64,000 nucleotides of DNA from Calliopum simillimum (lineage: Eukaryota; Arthropoda; Insecta; Diptera; Lauxaniidae): positions 66,364,569-66,428,568 of the forward strand of contig OX638368.1 of the NCBI GenBank assembly GCA_951812925.1, given 5' to 3'. The position numbers were made by a program, and so were the translations under genes. Shown here in pieces: positions 44,262-55,661 of the stretch (positions within the stretch are counted from its first letter, which is position 1; every line of letters begins with the position of its first letter). The notes beneath the pieces were generated by a model. It was not told the origin of the DNA, did no database searches, and worked only from the letters and a program-made list of their open reading frames with translations.

Positions 44262-45023
44262 TAAGAGTACCTTCAAAAGTACCTTGAAAATCTCTACAGG
44301 AAAAGGAATACACTCTAGCGTCTTTTTTGGACATTGTAGGAGCTTTTAATAACGTCCTTCCAAGTGCGGTAACTGCGAGTCTGCGTCGCATAGGCACAGA
44401 GCCTTGTGTTACTGCTCTGATTGAAAAAGTTTTATTATGTAGGGTTGTACAATCCGAAATTAACAACTGTACATTAAGCAAATCAGTTTCAAGAGGAACT
44501 CCACAGGGTGGAGTTATCTCACCACTACTCTGGAATATAGTTGTTGACGACTTGATAAAAAGTTTAATCAAACAAGGTGTACGAGTAGTGGCATACGCTG
44601 ATGATATTTGTAAATTGGTAGTGGGTAAGGATTTGAATATCTTAAGTGATATCATGTCTTTGTTACTTAAATCCATTAAACTTTGGACAAGCTCAAAAGG
44701 CTTAAGTATTAATGCCGAAAAAACTGAGGTTGTTGTTTTTTCAAATAAACATCAAATACCTCAATTTAGGCATCCAATTTTGGATGGCGTTAGTCTTCCT
44801 ATAAAGGAAAGCGTGACTTTCCTGGGTATTGTTCTTGACCGTAAACTTAAATGGAAGTTAAATGTTGAAAATAGAATTAGGAAAGCATACGTTGCTTTCT
44901 ATTCTTGTAAACGCTTGTTTGGTAAGAGATGGGGCCTTAAACCGGAAATAATTTTTTGGATGTATAAGGCAATCATCAGGCCGATTCTCATGTACGGAAT
45001 TTTTCTGTGGAACTCTTTACATA
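44262..45023 (+). pseudogene. Loa/I-like retrotransposon reverse transcriptase, 5'-truncated
   Basis: In-frame RT sequence without stops: FLDIVGAFNNVLPSAV (motif A, Asp), SRGTPQGGVISPLLWN (motif B), VRVVAYADDICKLVV (motif C, YADD), KGLSINAEKTEVVVFSN (motif D), VTFLGIVLDRKLKW and RPILMYGIFLWNSLH. It breaks at 45023 where the maT element is inserted and continues in the same frame at 46339. The N-terminal endonuclease part is missing (5' truncation, normal for target-primed retrotransposition). The clade assignment rests on the added RNase H domain. Confidence 0.85.
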
Positions 45024-46336
45024 CAGGGTGGCTGATTCGAACTGTTACCAACTTCAGATAGACTTATCTGACAGATGGAACATGACAGCTGTCTAAAAAT
45101 TGGCATGATGTTAGTTCATTCTATTGTCAACAAGTAACCAAAAGCATTTGCGCGTCAATTTATTGAAAATAAAAAATTTTCGAAATGGAATTCCAACGTA
45201 ATAGTGTGATTGCTCTTTATTTGGCTGGAAAATCGCAACCAGCAATTGTTCGTGAGCTGAAACATTTAAAAGTGAATAAAATGTTTGTGTATCGGACCAT
45301 AACACGTTACAATGGTACCGGCAGCGTTGCCAAACGACATGGTGGTGGTCGGAAAATAACTGCAACATCACCAGAAATGGTTCGAAAGGTGAAGGCCAGA
45401 ATTGAGCGAAATCCGAGACGCAGTGGCAGACAAATGGCTGCCGAGCTGAAAATATCGCGTGAACGAATGCAACACATATTGTCAAACAAGCTCGGACTAA
45501 AGGCCCTCAAGTTCCAAAAGGCGCATGATCTCACTCTTGCTCAAAAAAAAGTTTGCCTCGATAGAGCCAAGGAGTTGTTGCGCTTGCACGCCACTTGAAA
45601 TCTGTCACAAATTGTCTTCTCTGATGAGAAAAATTACTGTATCCAGCAATATGTAAACAAACAAAATGATCGGGTTTACTTGACAGAGAGGTCCTACGAA
45701 AATTTGAATGTTCGTTTGGCCACCAGGACGCAGGCACCACCGTATGTGATGGTTTGGGCTGCAGTGACTGCAGATGGGCGCTCACCACTCGTTTTTTTGG
45801 CCGCTGGCGTCAAAGCAAACGCCCAGGTGTATCGTGAATCAGTGTTGGAGGGTGCTTTACTACCATGGGCACGCAAACATTTCGGTCGCAAGCCATGGAC
45901 ATTCCAACAAGACTCGGCACCGTCACACAAAGCTCGTGTGAATCAAGAATGGTTAGAAAAAAACGTTCCTAGCTTCATTTCTGCTCAACAATGGCTCTCA
46001 AATTCGCCTGATGCGAATCCGCTGGATTTCTCAATCTGGGGTATGTTGGACAGGAAGGTCTTGACTAAAAAATACCAGAGCGTTGATGCGCTAAAAGTGG
46101 CCCTTCAACGAGAATGTCGCAAACTTCCACAAAATCAAATTCGTGCAGCATGCGACTCGTTCTTCGACCGTCTACGGGCCATAGTTAAGGCCAAAGGTGG
46201 CCATATCGAAAATCTCAAGTAGATTCTTAAAATTTGAACATTTCCCAACAATTATAGCGTTTGATCAATAAAATCTGTGCATGGAAACTATAAATATAGT
46301 CTTTTGAATTGGTAACACTTCGAATCAGCCACCCTG
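45024..46336. mobile_element. Second maT (DD37D) copy, inside the retrotransposon
   Basis: CAGGGTGGCTGATTCGAACT and its complement bound 1,313 bp, flanked by TA (45022-45023 and 46337-46338). Excision on paper restores the RT frame as NSLHKQSYLDILSRVQR. It is nearly identical to the copy at 13881-15208 in opposite orientation and has clean ends on both sides, so the insertion is young. Confidence 0.92.
45185..46222 (+). pseudogene. maT transposase with one nonsense codon
   Basis: The frame matches the 345-residue transposase at 13995-15032 from MEFQRNSVIALYLAGKS to GGHIENLK, with scattered substitutions. A TGA at 45596-45598 replaces the glycine codon 138 of the intact copy, just before the first catalytic Asp. 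All three Asp codons (FSDEK, QQDSAPS, ANPLDF) and the reading frame are otherwise kept. It therefore died recently by a single substitution. Its ends could still be used by the intact copy. Confidence 0.9.
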
Positions 46337-46338
46337 TA

Positions 46339-47461
46339 AACAAAGTTATTTGGATATTCTGTCCAGGGTTCAAAGAGTTGCGTGTCTCAGTGTTACTGGG
46401 GCTTTTAAAACTACTGCCACTGCTGCACTGGAAACTCTTCTTCACCCAGAACCACTTGATATTTTTGCCAGAAGCATGGCCGCGAAAAGTGCTATCAGAC
46501 ATAAAGAATTTGGTTTCTGGAAATCGATATCTTTTAGTCATAATAGTATTTTACTACCTCTTACCACACCTTCTCTTCCCAACGAACTTCAAGGTGGTAG
46601 TACCTGAAAGAGAAAACTGGGCTCCTTTAAACGCATCTTTTGAAATATACACGGATGGGTCAAAATTGGATACAGGCACTGGATCAGGCATTTATTCTAA
46701 GCCTTTAGACTTAGCAAAGTCTTACAGACTGCCGAACGACTGTAGTGTCTTTCAGGCAGAGGTTTTTGCTGTTCTTAAAGCTTGTGAATTCCTCAATGCC
46801 CTTAAGTCCCAATTTCTTGGAAGCGTTGTTATTTACATTGATAGTCAGGCGGCTATCAAAGCAATCTCATCAAATTGTATCACGTCGAAACTTGTGTTAA
46901 GCTGTAGAAATATCCTTTGCGAGGACTATAATTTAACACTTTGCTGGGTTCCAGGGCAACGAAATTGCAGATGAACTGGCTAAAATAGGGTCAAACCAAA
47001 ATGCCCTTTTGGCTGACCTTTCAATAAAAAAACCCATTAGCGTAATCAAGGGAAAAATCGAAAATAAATGTATTCAGCTTGCTAATTCTAGATGGTCAAA
47101 TTTTCAAACTTGCAATCATATTAGATCTATTTGGCCATCATATAGTATAAATCGTACTAAGTTTTTAATAGCAATGGAGAAACATAATGTACGGATCTTA
47201 ATCGGTGCTATTACTGGACATTGAGCCATGGGAATCCATGCATCTCGTTTAGGTTTCTCAAACATTGGCGGCCTTTGTAGAAGTTGTAAAGACCCTGATA
47301 TGAAAGAAACAGTCTTTCATTTCTTTTGTGAATGTCCAGCGCTTGCGCTAAGACGTAGAAAGAATTTTGGTCATTTCAAATTGGAATCGCTTGACTCACT
47401 GTCTGAGGTTTGTCTTAAATCTATATGGAAGTATATATGTACATCCAAGTGGTTCTCTTAG
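46339..47461 (+). pseudogene. Loa/I-like retrotransposon RNase H domain and C-terminus
   Basis: The continuation reads DILSRVQRVACLSVTGAFKT, then after a frameshift near 46590 the RNase H: EIYTDGSKLDTGTGSGI (Asp), SVFQAEVFAVLKACEF (Glu), VVIYIDSQAAIKAISSN (Asp), TLCWVPG, and ADELAKIGSNQ after a one-base shift near 46965. Next come a zinc-knuckle-like CRSCKDPDMKETVFHFFCEC and a stop at 47459-47461. An additional TGA at 47222-47224 interrupts it. The 3' untranslated end runs to about 47590, then a 20-base A run at 47645. The copy is dead but much fresher than the one at 22.7 kb. Confidence 0.85.
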
Positions 47462-47723
47462 ACTTTCTCTGCTAAAGCTCTTAGTATCGGGTATACAATG
47501 GGCCCTTTCTCGAGGCCTAAGTTAATGATGACAACATGTTCATCTCCCGGATCTAACCTAACCTTCATAAGTTATTATGAACTTTTATATTTAATATTTT
47601 AGTGCACAAAAATATACACAGCTGTTACATTGAAATTTCTCAAAAAAAAAAAAAAAAAAAAAGTTCGCAAAATTTGAGTTTGGCCCCCCCCCCCCCCTAG
47701 ATGAAATCCTGCGTACGCCCTTG

Positions 47724-47905
47724 TTCAAGAGATTTCAAACCTGATAGTAAGCATCGAGAATTATAGGAAGGCAACGATACGATATTGAGCGCAGCACAAA
47801 CCTAGTAAACGATTTTTGTATTTTTTTCAGCCTAGAGGAGTGAGTTATGAAAAAAGGGCTCCAAATGAAGGAAGCATGTAATCGTAGTGGACTGAAGAAT
47901 TTTTA
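47724..47905 (-). pseudogene. Jockey-like retrotransposon ORF2, thumb region
   Basis: The minus strand reads FIWSPFFITHSSRLKKIQKS, FTRFVLRSISYRCLPI and LDAYYQV, ending at the hAT insertion. This is the part that directly precedes the C-terminal LESRRKILTLL segment at 42813-43073 in Jockey/CR1 elements. The reading runs on across the target duplication with small damage. Confidence 0.7.
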
Positions 47906-48556
47906 TCTTCACGGGAGTTAAATCATTTCACTGACCAGCTAGTAAAATCGAGCGGGACCCGTTTATTTGGGCTAGCTGTCAGTGGCTGAGGGGTTCCTTG
48001 ACACTTGTAACTACCAGTCACCACTACATCATTTTATTATTATAGAGTCCCTGATAACATTACTAAAATCATAACAAACAAAAGATCTAATTGAAGAAAT
48101 CAACCAAAACTCAAAACTGGTATACTAATTATCAAAAAGAATGGAACTCGCGTATTTCTCATTCAATATGACAAAAATTGGCATATCTTTAGATGACATT
48201 TAGATATGCTCGCTCTAACTCCGGCCCTATCTATGATCTTTCGGGGCGATAATAATGCAAAGATCCCTTACGCAAATTGAAGTTACCATAATTACCTACT
48301 TTACCATACCACAGGAAACGGAAATAAAAAGCTTTAGCAAATCATGATCGAAAAAAACTCATTCGTTTAAGTTTGAAAAAAACATGTTATTTCCAGAGCA
48401 GTCCATTATAATTTTACCCTTATGTGCAAAAAAAATCTAATGCTAGTAACCTATAAAGTAAAGAAAGATGTACATAAGTTTCTTTCAGTCTTAACCTTGT
48501 AACTACATTTTTATCAAATTTTAGTTTTTGATGGGGCAACACTAAGGAACCCTCAG
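47906..48556. other. No recognisable gene
   Basis: Possibly further upstream sequence of the Jockey-like element in a decayed state; no motif could be followed. Confidence 0.3.
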
Positions 48557-48946
48557 GGCTAGTTTACATAGACATTCATAATCAAAATAATTTTAGAATA
48601 CTAGTACTATTTTACTACTTTTTTAATGCTATTTATTTTAATACTTTTTTGTATTATTTTTTTAATTTTGTTTGTTCTCTCAAATTTTGTTGATACTGAT
48701 TCAAAGATTGCTATTAACCACTTATTTCACCCATCTCGTAGATTTATTCACGAAAACTGTATAATTTTACTCCCAAAAGGAACAAATTGTGAAACATTTT
48801 ACAGCACAACTCTCTTTTTGTGAAATATTTTACGACACAACTCTGTTTGATTTCGTGAAGTGGCATCGTTTGCTCATTCATTTCGTGATTAAAATAATCA
48901 CCAAATATATGATTATTTTGATTATGAATGTCTATGTTAACTAGCC
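48557..48946. mobile_element. 390-bp MITE with GGCTAGTTTACATAGAC ends
   Basis: The left end (GGCTAGTTTACATAGACATT, then CATAATCAAAATAA) is complementary to the right end (TTATTTTGATTATG-type, then GTCTATGTTAACTAGCC), with one mismatch in the first 30 bp. No target duplication could be fixed. Inside is a repeated GTGAAA(C/T)ATTTTAC(A/G)(G/A)CAC motif (48789 and 48820). Confidence 0.75.
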
Positions 48947-49719
48947 ATTACAGAAAATTGTGGTGGCACTCTGAAGTCAAAATGTTGAAATGGTAATAAG
49001 TTACGGTTCATTCTTTTTCCTCGTTTCTACTTTCATACTTTTATCTATCGACGTTAAACACGTATCTGCTTTCATATCAAGTTATTTTGAAATCGATGAA
49101 ACTTATACCAACTAATAGCTTATGATTCCTTGTTATTCATACTAATTTGTTTAGGCTCAACTATGACCAGCTAAGAAGTTATTCAGGCTCAAAGGTTTCA
49201 ACAATCAGTTTTTTGCAAATGACTCGCTAATGGTAACTTCTATAAAAAAATGATTATCCACAGTTGCCTCAGAAAATTTTCGATTGCAAAGTAATGCCAG
49301 CTGTTTTCGTACGACTTAGGTTAAGGAGATATAGTCCATTGAAATATGACTTCTAAATTCAACAAATTAGATGCATAGTTTTATTTTTCAAAAACTTCGC
49401 TAACATAAACTTTTACAAGTCAATTAGACTAGGAATTAAAGCTGGTGATCCTCAAGTGTTTGAGGTATGATCATAGTGGCATGTTCTATAAATTGAACTA
49501 TTATCATTAATGGATCAGATCACCACAAAAGAAAGCAAAAACGGATCTACGAAGGATGACTACGACACCATTATATAATAGTCCTCTTAACCTCAATATA
49601 AAAACTACAACGATTTGCAGAGCTTAAAGAAACTGATACCAAAAGATTATAATTAATAGCTTTTTCGATAATTTACAAACTTAGAAAGAAATTGTGCCTA
49701 GTTCTAGTGCTTTTACTTA
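48947..49719. repeat. Unassigned DNA including a single foldback arm piece
   Basis: 49160-49335 (AGTTATTCAGGCTCAAAGGT, TCAGTTTTTTGCAAATGACT, CGTACGACTTAGG then AAGGAGATATAG) corresponds to an arm of the palindrome that follows at 49720. The rest shows no gene. Confidence 0.5.
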
Positions 49720-51074
49720 TAGCCCAGGAAAATAAGACATTTTCTGCGAAAAAATTCCCAGTGGAGATTTTTCACCGGAATTGTCTTTATTTATGCATGA
49801 TACACAAACTGTGAAAAGTCCATTGCAAAGTCGTGTGCGCATAAAAAGTTATTCGGGCTCATAGGTCGCTAAAATCAGTTTTTTGCAAATATCTCGCTAA
49901 TGCTAACTTTAACAGAAAAATGTTGGTCTCCAATTTTGTAGCACAGGAAATTTCCTACAAAAGTACGTTAAAAGTATTTGCGTACGACTTCTAGTTTAGG
50001 AGATCACCCAATTTAAAAAGTTGTTAACAGTTATGATATGAAATCCTAGCTATGAGTTCATATTAAAATATCTTACTTTTTAAATTGCAATAACTATTCA
50101 ATGAGAAGTTGTACAAACAAAATTAAAATGCCGTTTGAAAGATAATTTAATTTTCTATATACCGTACAAAATTTTTTTTTCGAACGGCTCATGACCTTAA
50201 AAATATTCTTGAATAACCGTTAAGGCTTCGAAATTACTGATTTTCTAAGGATATCTGCGAATTGGTAAGTACTACGATAAAAAGTAATGGGACCAAATTT
50301 GAAGAGAATTACAAGATCTACAAAAAATAAGCGATATGTGTACACATAGAAGTAACCGTATAGAAGATATTCAATAAAAACCGGTTTTTTGGCATTTTAA
50401 GGGTTTTTTTGGAATATCTTCTAAACGGTTACTTCTATGTGTACACATATCGCTTATTTTTTGTAGATCTTGTAATTCTCTTCAAATTTGGTCCCATTAC
50501 TTTTTATCGTAGTACTTACCAATTCGCAGATATCCTTAGAAAATCAGTAATTTCGAAGCCTTAACGGTTATTCAAGAATATTTTTAAGGTCATGAGCCGT
50601 TCGAAAAAAAAATTTTGTACGGTATATAGAAAATTAAATTATCTTTCAAACGGCATTTTAATTTTGTTTGTACAACTTCTCATTGAATAGTTATTGCAAT
50701 TTAAAAAGTAAGATATTTTAATATGAACTCATAGCTAGGATTTCATATCATAACTGTTAACAACTTTTTAAATTGGGTGATCTCCTAAACTAGAAGTCGT
50801 ACGCAAATACTTTTAACGTACTTTTGTAGGAAATTTCCTGTGCTACAAAATTGGAGACCAACATTTTTCTGTTAAAGTTAGCATTAGCGAGATATTTGCA
50901 AAAAACTGATTTTAGCGACCTTTGAGCCCGAATAACTTTTTATGCGCACACGACTTTGCAATGGACTTTTCACAGTTTGCGTATCATGCATAAATAAAGA
51001 CAATTCCGGCGAAAAATTTCCACTGGGAATTTTTTCGCACAGAAGCTCTTTTTTCGTCTTATTTTCCTGGGCTA
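49720..51074. repeat. 1.36-kb palindrome with TAGCCCAGGAAAAT ends
   Basis: TAGCCCAGGAAAATAAGA at the left and TCTTATTTTCCTGGGCTA-like sequence at the right bound arms of about 670 bp meeting near 50390. Complementarity is nearly perfect in the inner 500 bp, for example ATGTGTACACATAGAAGTAA against its reverse. Modules along the arm include GTGTGCGCATAAAAAGTTAT, GCAAATATCTCGCTAATGCT, GCGTACGACTTCTAGTTTAG and CTATTCAATGAGAAGTTG. It is the complete version of the half copy at 15.48-17.94 kb. Confidence 0.85.
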
Positions 51075-51329
51075 TTAAAATATTCTGTTTGAAAAAAAAG
51101 ATAAATCCTCGAATCTGCTTATTTTTTTTTTTACAAAAGATGTGAGTCAAAAACACGTAAGTAACAAAAACGGTCATAACTGCCAAAGTTCTTATCCGAT
51201 CCTTTTGAATCCGTATAAATAACATAAATATACCTACATTCTATAAAATCATAAGATTAGGACTTTGCTTTTTTAAAGCGAAATAAACGTTTTTTTTTTT
51301 TTTAATTTGTGCGAAACTATCATTTTGTA

Positions 51330-51800
51330 GTTACGACCGGGGGGTGGATCCTTCGGACTTTTTGAAAAATAAACTATGGTGGAAAGGACCTTCAAACAAC
51401 GCAATGGTCACAAGGTGCATCTTCAATACAGCCAGATATTACGCTGAAAATCAAACCAATAAAAACCTTTGTCACGAGCTCGGCGTTGAATTAAGAAACA
51501 CTTGAATGATTCTCGTCTCTCATATATATTTCGAATTTTTAATCACTATAACAAACTTTCAAACCACAATTACGTTAGCCTTTCTGAAAACATTTCCTCA
51601 AAAGAAGTCAAATTTGTGAAGATTCCAAAAGAGCACCAGTCTCATTAAAAAAGAGCTAATCGGAGCGAGAAGTCAGCTGTTGACACTTAAACCTTTTCTG
51701 GATAGAGATAATGTTTTATGAGCACATGAGCGCTTATCATCGTCACCAGCTCTCGACTATAGTGAACGACATCCCGTTATTAGCCGTGTTTGTTTTGACG
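51330..51800 (+). pseudogene. BEL/Pao polyprotein fragment
   Basis: The plus strand in shifting frames reads RGVDPSDFLKNKLWWKGPSN, then SLIKKELIGARSQLLTLKPF and SSPALDYSERHPVI. These are landmarks of the region between RNase H and integrase of BEL/Pao retrotransposons. Stops and frameshifts occur throughout. No LTR is attached here; a probable BEL-type LTR is at 61.0 kb. Confidence 0.7.
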
Positions 51801-51949
51801 CGTATATACAACTGTGGATATTTTTAAATTGCGATAACTCATGAATAGTGAGTCGGAACTTTTATGGAGAATCACGTTCTCTACAAAAACTTTTCATTTT
51901 ATATAAAAAAATTTATCTTTTAGGAGTTATTCTATAAAAACTGGTTTTC
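51801..51949. repeat. Foldback module piece
   Basis: TTGCGATAACTCATGAATAG followed by TGAGTCGGAAC at about 51834 is a further copy of the second core module, adjacent to the giant palindrome. Confidence 0.55.
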
Positions 51950-52764
51950 ATGTTTTTACACAAACTTTTCTTTTCTTTTGTAACTATTAGAATAAATATT
52001 AAACCAAACTAATTATAATTTTGTTTTTCCTTTTATAATTTTCACTCACACAAATAAAAATTTAACAACTGCTAAACCTTAGGCAACAATTTTACTTTAA
52101 AAACTGTTGTTGTTTTTTTAAATTTTTTGGCTCTTAAAATTTATTACAACAACAAAAACAGAAACTTCTGGTCAAATCTACTTTCGGAGATATAGCCATC
52201 GGAAGATCGGGATATACCTTTTGTGAAAATCGGTAAAAGTATAGAATCCCTTGATGGATTTTCATAATATTGGTGTCATATGAAAGGTATTTTAACTGGC
52301 TATAAAACCGTTATGCAAAAGTTTTAAATCCGAGTCATGGTTTTGGAGGTATGGTGAATTTTCGAACATTTTTACCAGTTTTTTCGTTTTTAAAGCACTA
52401 TTTTTCCGAAAATGTCTTACATATTAACAAAAACGGCATATAAAAGGTAATTTAATAAGCTACAATACTAAACACAAAATTTTTTGGAAAAATAGTGCTT
52501 TAAAAATAAAAAACTGGTCAAAATTTTTGAAAATACGCCATATCTCGAAAATGTTGACTCGGGTTTAAAATTTTTGTACAACGATTTTGTAGTAGTTAAA
52601 ATACCTTTGATATGACACCAATATTATTAAAATCCAGCCAAGGATTCCTAACTTATACCGGTTTTTATTAAGGCTATATCCCGATCTTTCGATGGCTATA
52701 TCTTCGAAAGTAGATCCGATCAGGTTTAGGTTTAAAAAAAATATTAACAGTCGATAATCCGACA

Positions 52765-53323
52765 TTAAGCCCAGCTGTTTTATGATAAAAAATTATAAAC
52801 AAGCAATAAAATAAAATTTTTTCTTAATTCTTCACTTTTCACATAAAAGAAACCTGACAGCAAGCAACTAATAGCTTTAAGATCGCTCTAAGACCTCCTA
52901 CGTAGCAGGTATTAAAAGTCGTATTCATAAAGACGGAAAAGAGCTTTCTAAATGCTACCAGAATACCAAAACATCTTCGTTACTACTTTCGTAGCAGTGA
53001 AGACTGTGGTGAGCTGTTTGACAGCTCTAATAGGGCTATTCTGGCGACAGTATTAGAGCTGTCAAACAGCTCACCACAGTCTTCACTGCTACGAAAGTAG
53101 TAACGAAGATGTTTTGGTATTCTGGTAGCATTTAGAAAGCTCTTTTCCGTCTTTGTGAATACGACTTTTAATACCTGCTACGTACGAGGTCTTAGAGCGA
53201 TCTTAAAACTATTAGTTGCTTGCTGTCAGGTTTTTATTATGTGAAAAGTGAAGAATTATGAAAAATTTTATTTATTGCTTGTTTATAATTTTTTATCATA
53301 AAACAGCTGGGCTTAATGTTAGA
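52765..53323. repeat. Near-perfect central hairpin
   Basis: Arms of about 270 bp around a centre at 53043 are complementary with only a few mismatches (CAGCTGTTTTATGATAAAAA..., AGGTATTAAAAGTCGTATTC..., GAGCTGTTTGACAGCTC). The centre reads AATAGGGCTATTCTGGCGAC. A diverged relative of this centre lies at 56940-56975 (AATACTGTCGCAAGAATAGC). It is the best-preserved palindrome in the window. Confidence 0.9.
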
Positions 53324-53326
53324 TTA

Positions 53327-55337
53327 CACAGTCCTGCGATGAAAACAAGTACGAGATCAGAGTAATTGATTTTTATAGATTTTTGCTCGCTGAATCCGAA
53401 TATGGCCTCCGATTTGCTCCATCACGTTTGTATAATTCGAGTTTGAAGTTTTGGAAAAATAATAAAATTGTGCTCCACATATAACTTGTCAGTTGTGTGT
53501 TGAATATCTTCGGCTATGGTCACAAAATAAAAAAACCTGTTTGCGTTTTGGAATACCAATGGTTTGGAGAGAGCCTCAAAATCACATTGACGATTGCTAC
53601 TTCTGTTCTTGTGACGTCAAAGGGTTTAATTCAAAAAATAAGAAGAAAATTTGTTATCCTCAAGTTCAGTCAGCAACACGACCTGTGGCACATGGACCAG
53701 ATATTCCAGTACCATCGCCACCAACTGAAAAGAACAAAGAATTTAACACAGAAATCCTTTCTGACTTGAATGATTCAAACAATGACACTGACAGTGATAC
53801 TGAAGTATTGTATCGCATTGATTCTGCTGAGATGAAAAATTTAAATCAAGAGGAGTTGAATGATTTGGTGCGAGATTTGGGTCTCAAGGAAAAAAAACTA
53901 TTAGCCACTGGAACGAAGTTTTACGACTACAGATATAGAGAAGCAGATTTCATTATTTTCTTTCACTTATTGCAAGGATGTACCCGGACTTATGAAGAAA
54001 CTTGGTATCGATTACAAGGCCCACGATTGGAGGTTTTTCATAGATTCTTCAAAAAGAAGTCTGAAAGGAGTACTTCTTCATAATGGTAACAAGTATGCGT
54101 CGATACCAGTGGCTCATTCTATCCATCTAAAAGAATGCTATGAGAATTTGGAAACGATTTTAAATAAACTTTGCTACGCTGAACACAACTGGAAGATGTG
54201 TGGAGATTTGAAAGTACTGAGTATGATACTTGGCCAACAATCTGGATACACAAAATACCCATGTTTTTTATGTGAATGGGACAGTCGTGATAGAGAGCAG
54301 CATTATGTAAGAAAAGAATGGCCTCTTAGAGATGTTTTACAACCAGGGGATAAAAATATCATTAAAGAAAGTTTGGTTGATCCTAGTAAAATCTTACTTC
54401 CTCCGCTGCATATAAAACTAGGCTTGATGAAACAATTTGTGAAGGCACTACGAAAAAATGGAAAGTGTTTTCTGTACATCTGTGAGAAATTCCCAGGTCT
54501 TTCCGAGGCAAAGTTGCAAGAAGGTGTTTTTACTGGTCCTGATATAAGGAAACTTATAAATAATGAAGTCCTTATAACACACATGAAGAAAGAAGAAAAG
54601 GAAGCATGGATAGCATTCAAAGATGTTGTTGCAAATTTTCTTGGAAATAAAAAAGATGCAAACTATAGAAACATCGTTGAAAACATGTTGCGGAAGTTCA
54701 TAAAATTAGGTTGCAGCATGAGCTTGAAAGTTCATTTCCTTCACTCACACGTGGACTACTTTCCAGAAAATCTTGGGAAATACAGTGAAGAACAGGGAGA
54801 GAGATTCCACTAAGACATCAAGGAAATGGAAAGAAGATATCAAGGCAAATGGGATGAACATATGATGGCGGACTACTGCTGGATGCTCAAAAGGGATAAC
54901 CCGAAAGCTGTTCACTCAAGGAGGAGTTCCAAAAGAAGTTTTTTTTCTCAGAAAACTAGATATCATAAGAAAGTATGTAAATAAAATGTAAATAAATGTT
55001 TCTAAATGTTTCTAAATGTTATAGTTACCTTTTTCATTTTAAATCATTTTAATAGACAAAACTGCTAGTTTTATTTCAAATAAGTACTTAAATATCAATC
55101 AAAACAACATACTTAGATATAATATATCGCTTCAGAAAAAAAGAAAAATCCAAAAAAATTTTTCGGAAAATACGAAAAATTTTATTATTTTTCCAAAACT
55201 TCAAACTCGAATTGTACAAAAACTTGACGTGATGGAGCAAATCGGAGGCCATATTCGGATTCAGCGAGCAAAAATCTATAAAAATCACTTACTCTGATCT
55301 CGTACTTTTTTAATTTTTTCAAAAACGCAGGACTGTG
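53327..55337. mobile_element. 2.0-kb transposon with about 140-bp inverted ends, class uncertain
   Basis: CACAGTCCTGCG at 53327 and CGCAGGACTGTG at 55337 start inverted repeats that stay complementary for about 140 bp (GTACGAGATCAGAGTAA, CTCGCTGAATCCGAATATGG, AATTCGAGTTTGAAGTTTTG). TTA flanks both sides (53324-53326 and 55338-55340), and removing the element rejoins the palindrome arm (TAGA/TTA/TCGACTG). CAC ends with a 3-bp duplication recall the CACTA (CMC) superfamily, but the encoded protein is not the usual CACTA transposase. Confidence 0.8.
53493..54984 (+). pseudogene. Transposase-like protein of an uncharacterised arthropod family
   Basis: One gene with two lesions: a frameshift near 53960-53972 and a nonsense TAA at 54811-54813 (after GERFH, most simply a changed CAA). 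Up to the shift it reads CRFGIPMVWREPQNH, DCYFCSCDVKGFN (CxxC), ATRPVAHGPDIPVPSPP, an acidic stretch and LNQEELNDLVRDLGL. After it come DWRFFIDSSKRSLKGVLLHN, MCGDLKVLSMILGQQSGYTK, YPCFLCEWDSRDREQHY, LLPPLHIKLGLMKQFVKAL and FLHSHVDYFPENLGKYSEEQ. After the stop, YQGKWDEHMMADYCWMLKRD leads to TAA 54982-54984. I recognise this as a protein family multiplied in aphid and cnidarian genomes, without assigned function. FIDSS and CGDLK look like the first and second Asp of an RNase H-like fold. Location between long inverted repeats argues that it is a transposase. Confidence 0.75.
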
Positions 55338-55661
55338 TTATCGACTGTTAATATTTTTTTTTAAACCTAATTTGGCTTATTACGCTTTTAATTTTAAGAA
55401 AGAATATGTAATCAAAAATGTCTGATCGGATCTTCTTTCGGAGGTATAGCCATCGAAAGATCGGGACATAGCTTTATTGAAAACAGGTATAAGTTCGGAA
55501 CCCTTGTCTGGATTTTAATTATATTGGTGTCAAGGTATTTTAACTAGCTACAAAATTGTTATTCAAAAATTTTAAATCCGAGTCAACATTTTCGAGATAT
55601 GGCGTATTTTCAAACATTTTGACCAGTTTTTTATTTTTAAAGCACTATTTTTCCAAAAAAT

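Larger units (their letters stand above)
43074..47723. mobile_element. hAT element with CAWGGGCGTACGC ends
   Basis: CATGGGCGTACGC (43074) and GCGTACGCCCTTG (ending 47723) are inverted ends. The exact 8-bp duplication TTCAAGAG flanks both (43066-43073 and 47724-47731) and lies within an older retrotransposon gene that continues on either side. Just inside each end are G or C homopolymer runs (about 43090 and 47685). No hAT transposase is present. The interior is foldback sequence (43.16-44.0 kb), a piece of the 23.6-kb foldback module (44.1-44.2 kb) and a Loa-like retrotransposon. Confidence 0.9.

Noticed and set aside
44257..44676. 139-codon minus-strand frame
   Set aside because: Antisense to the reverse transcriptase motifs read on the plus strand.
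53497..53769. Second open frame overlapping the transposase-like gene
   Set aside because: An overlapping frame of the same strand with no conserved motifs; the other frame carries the family landmarks.
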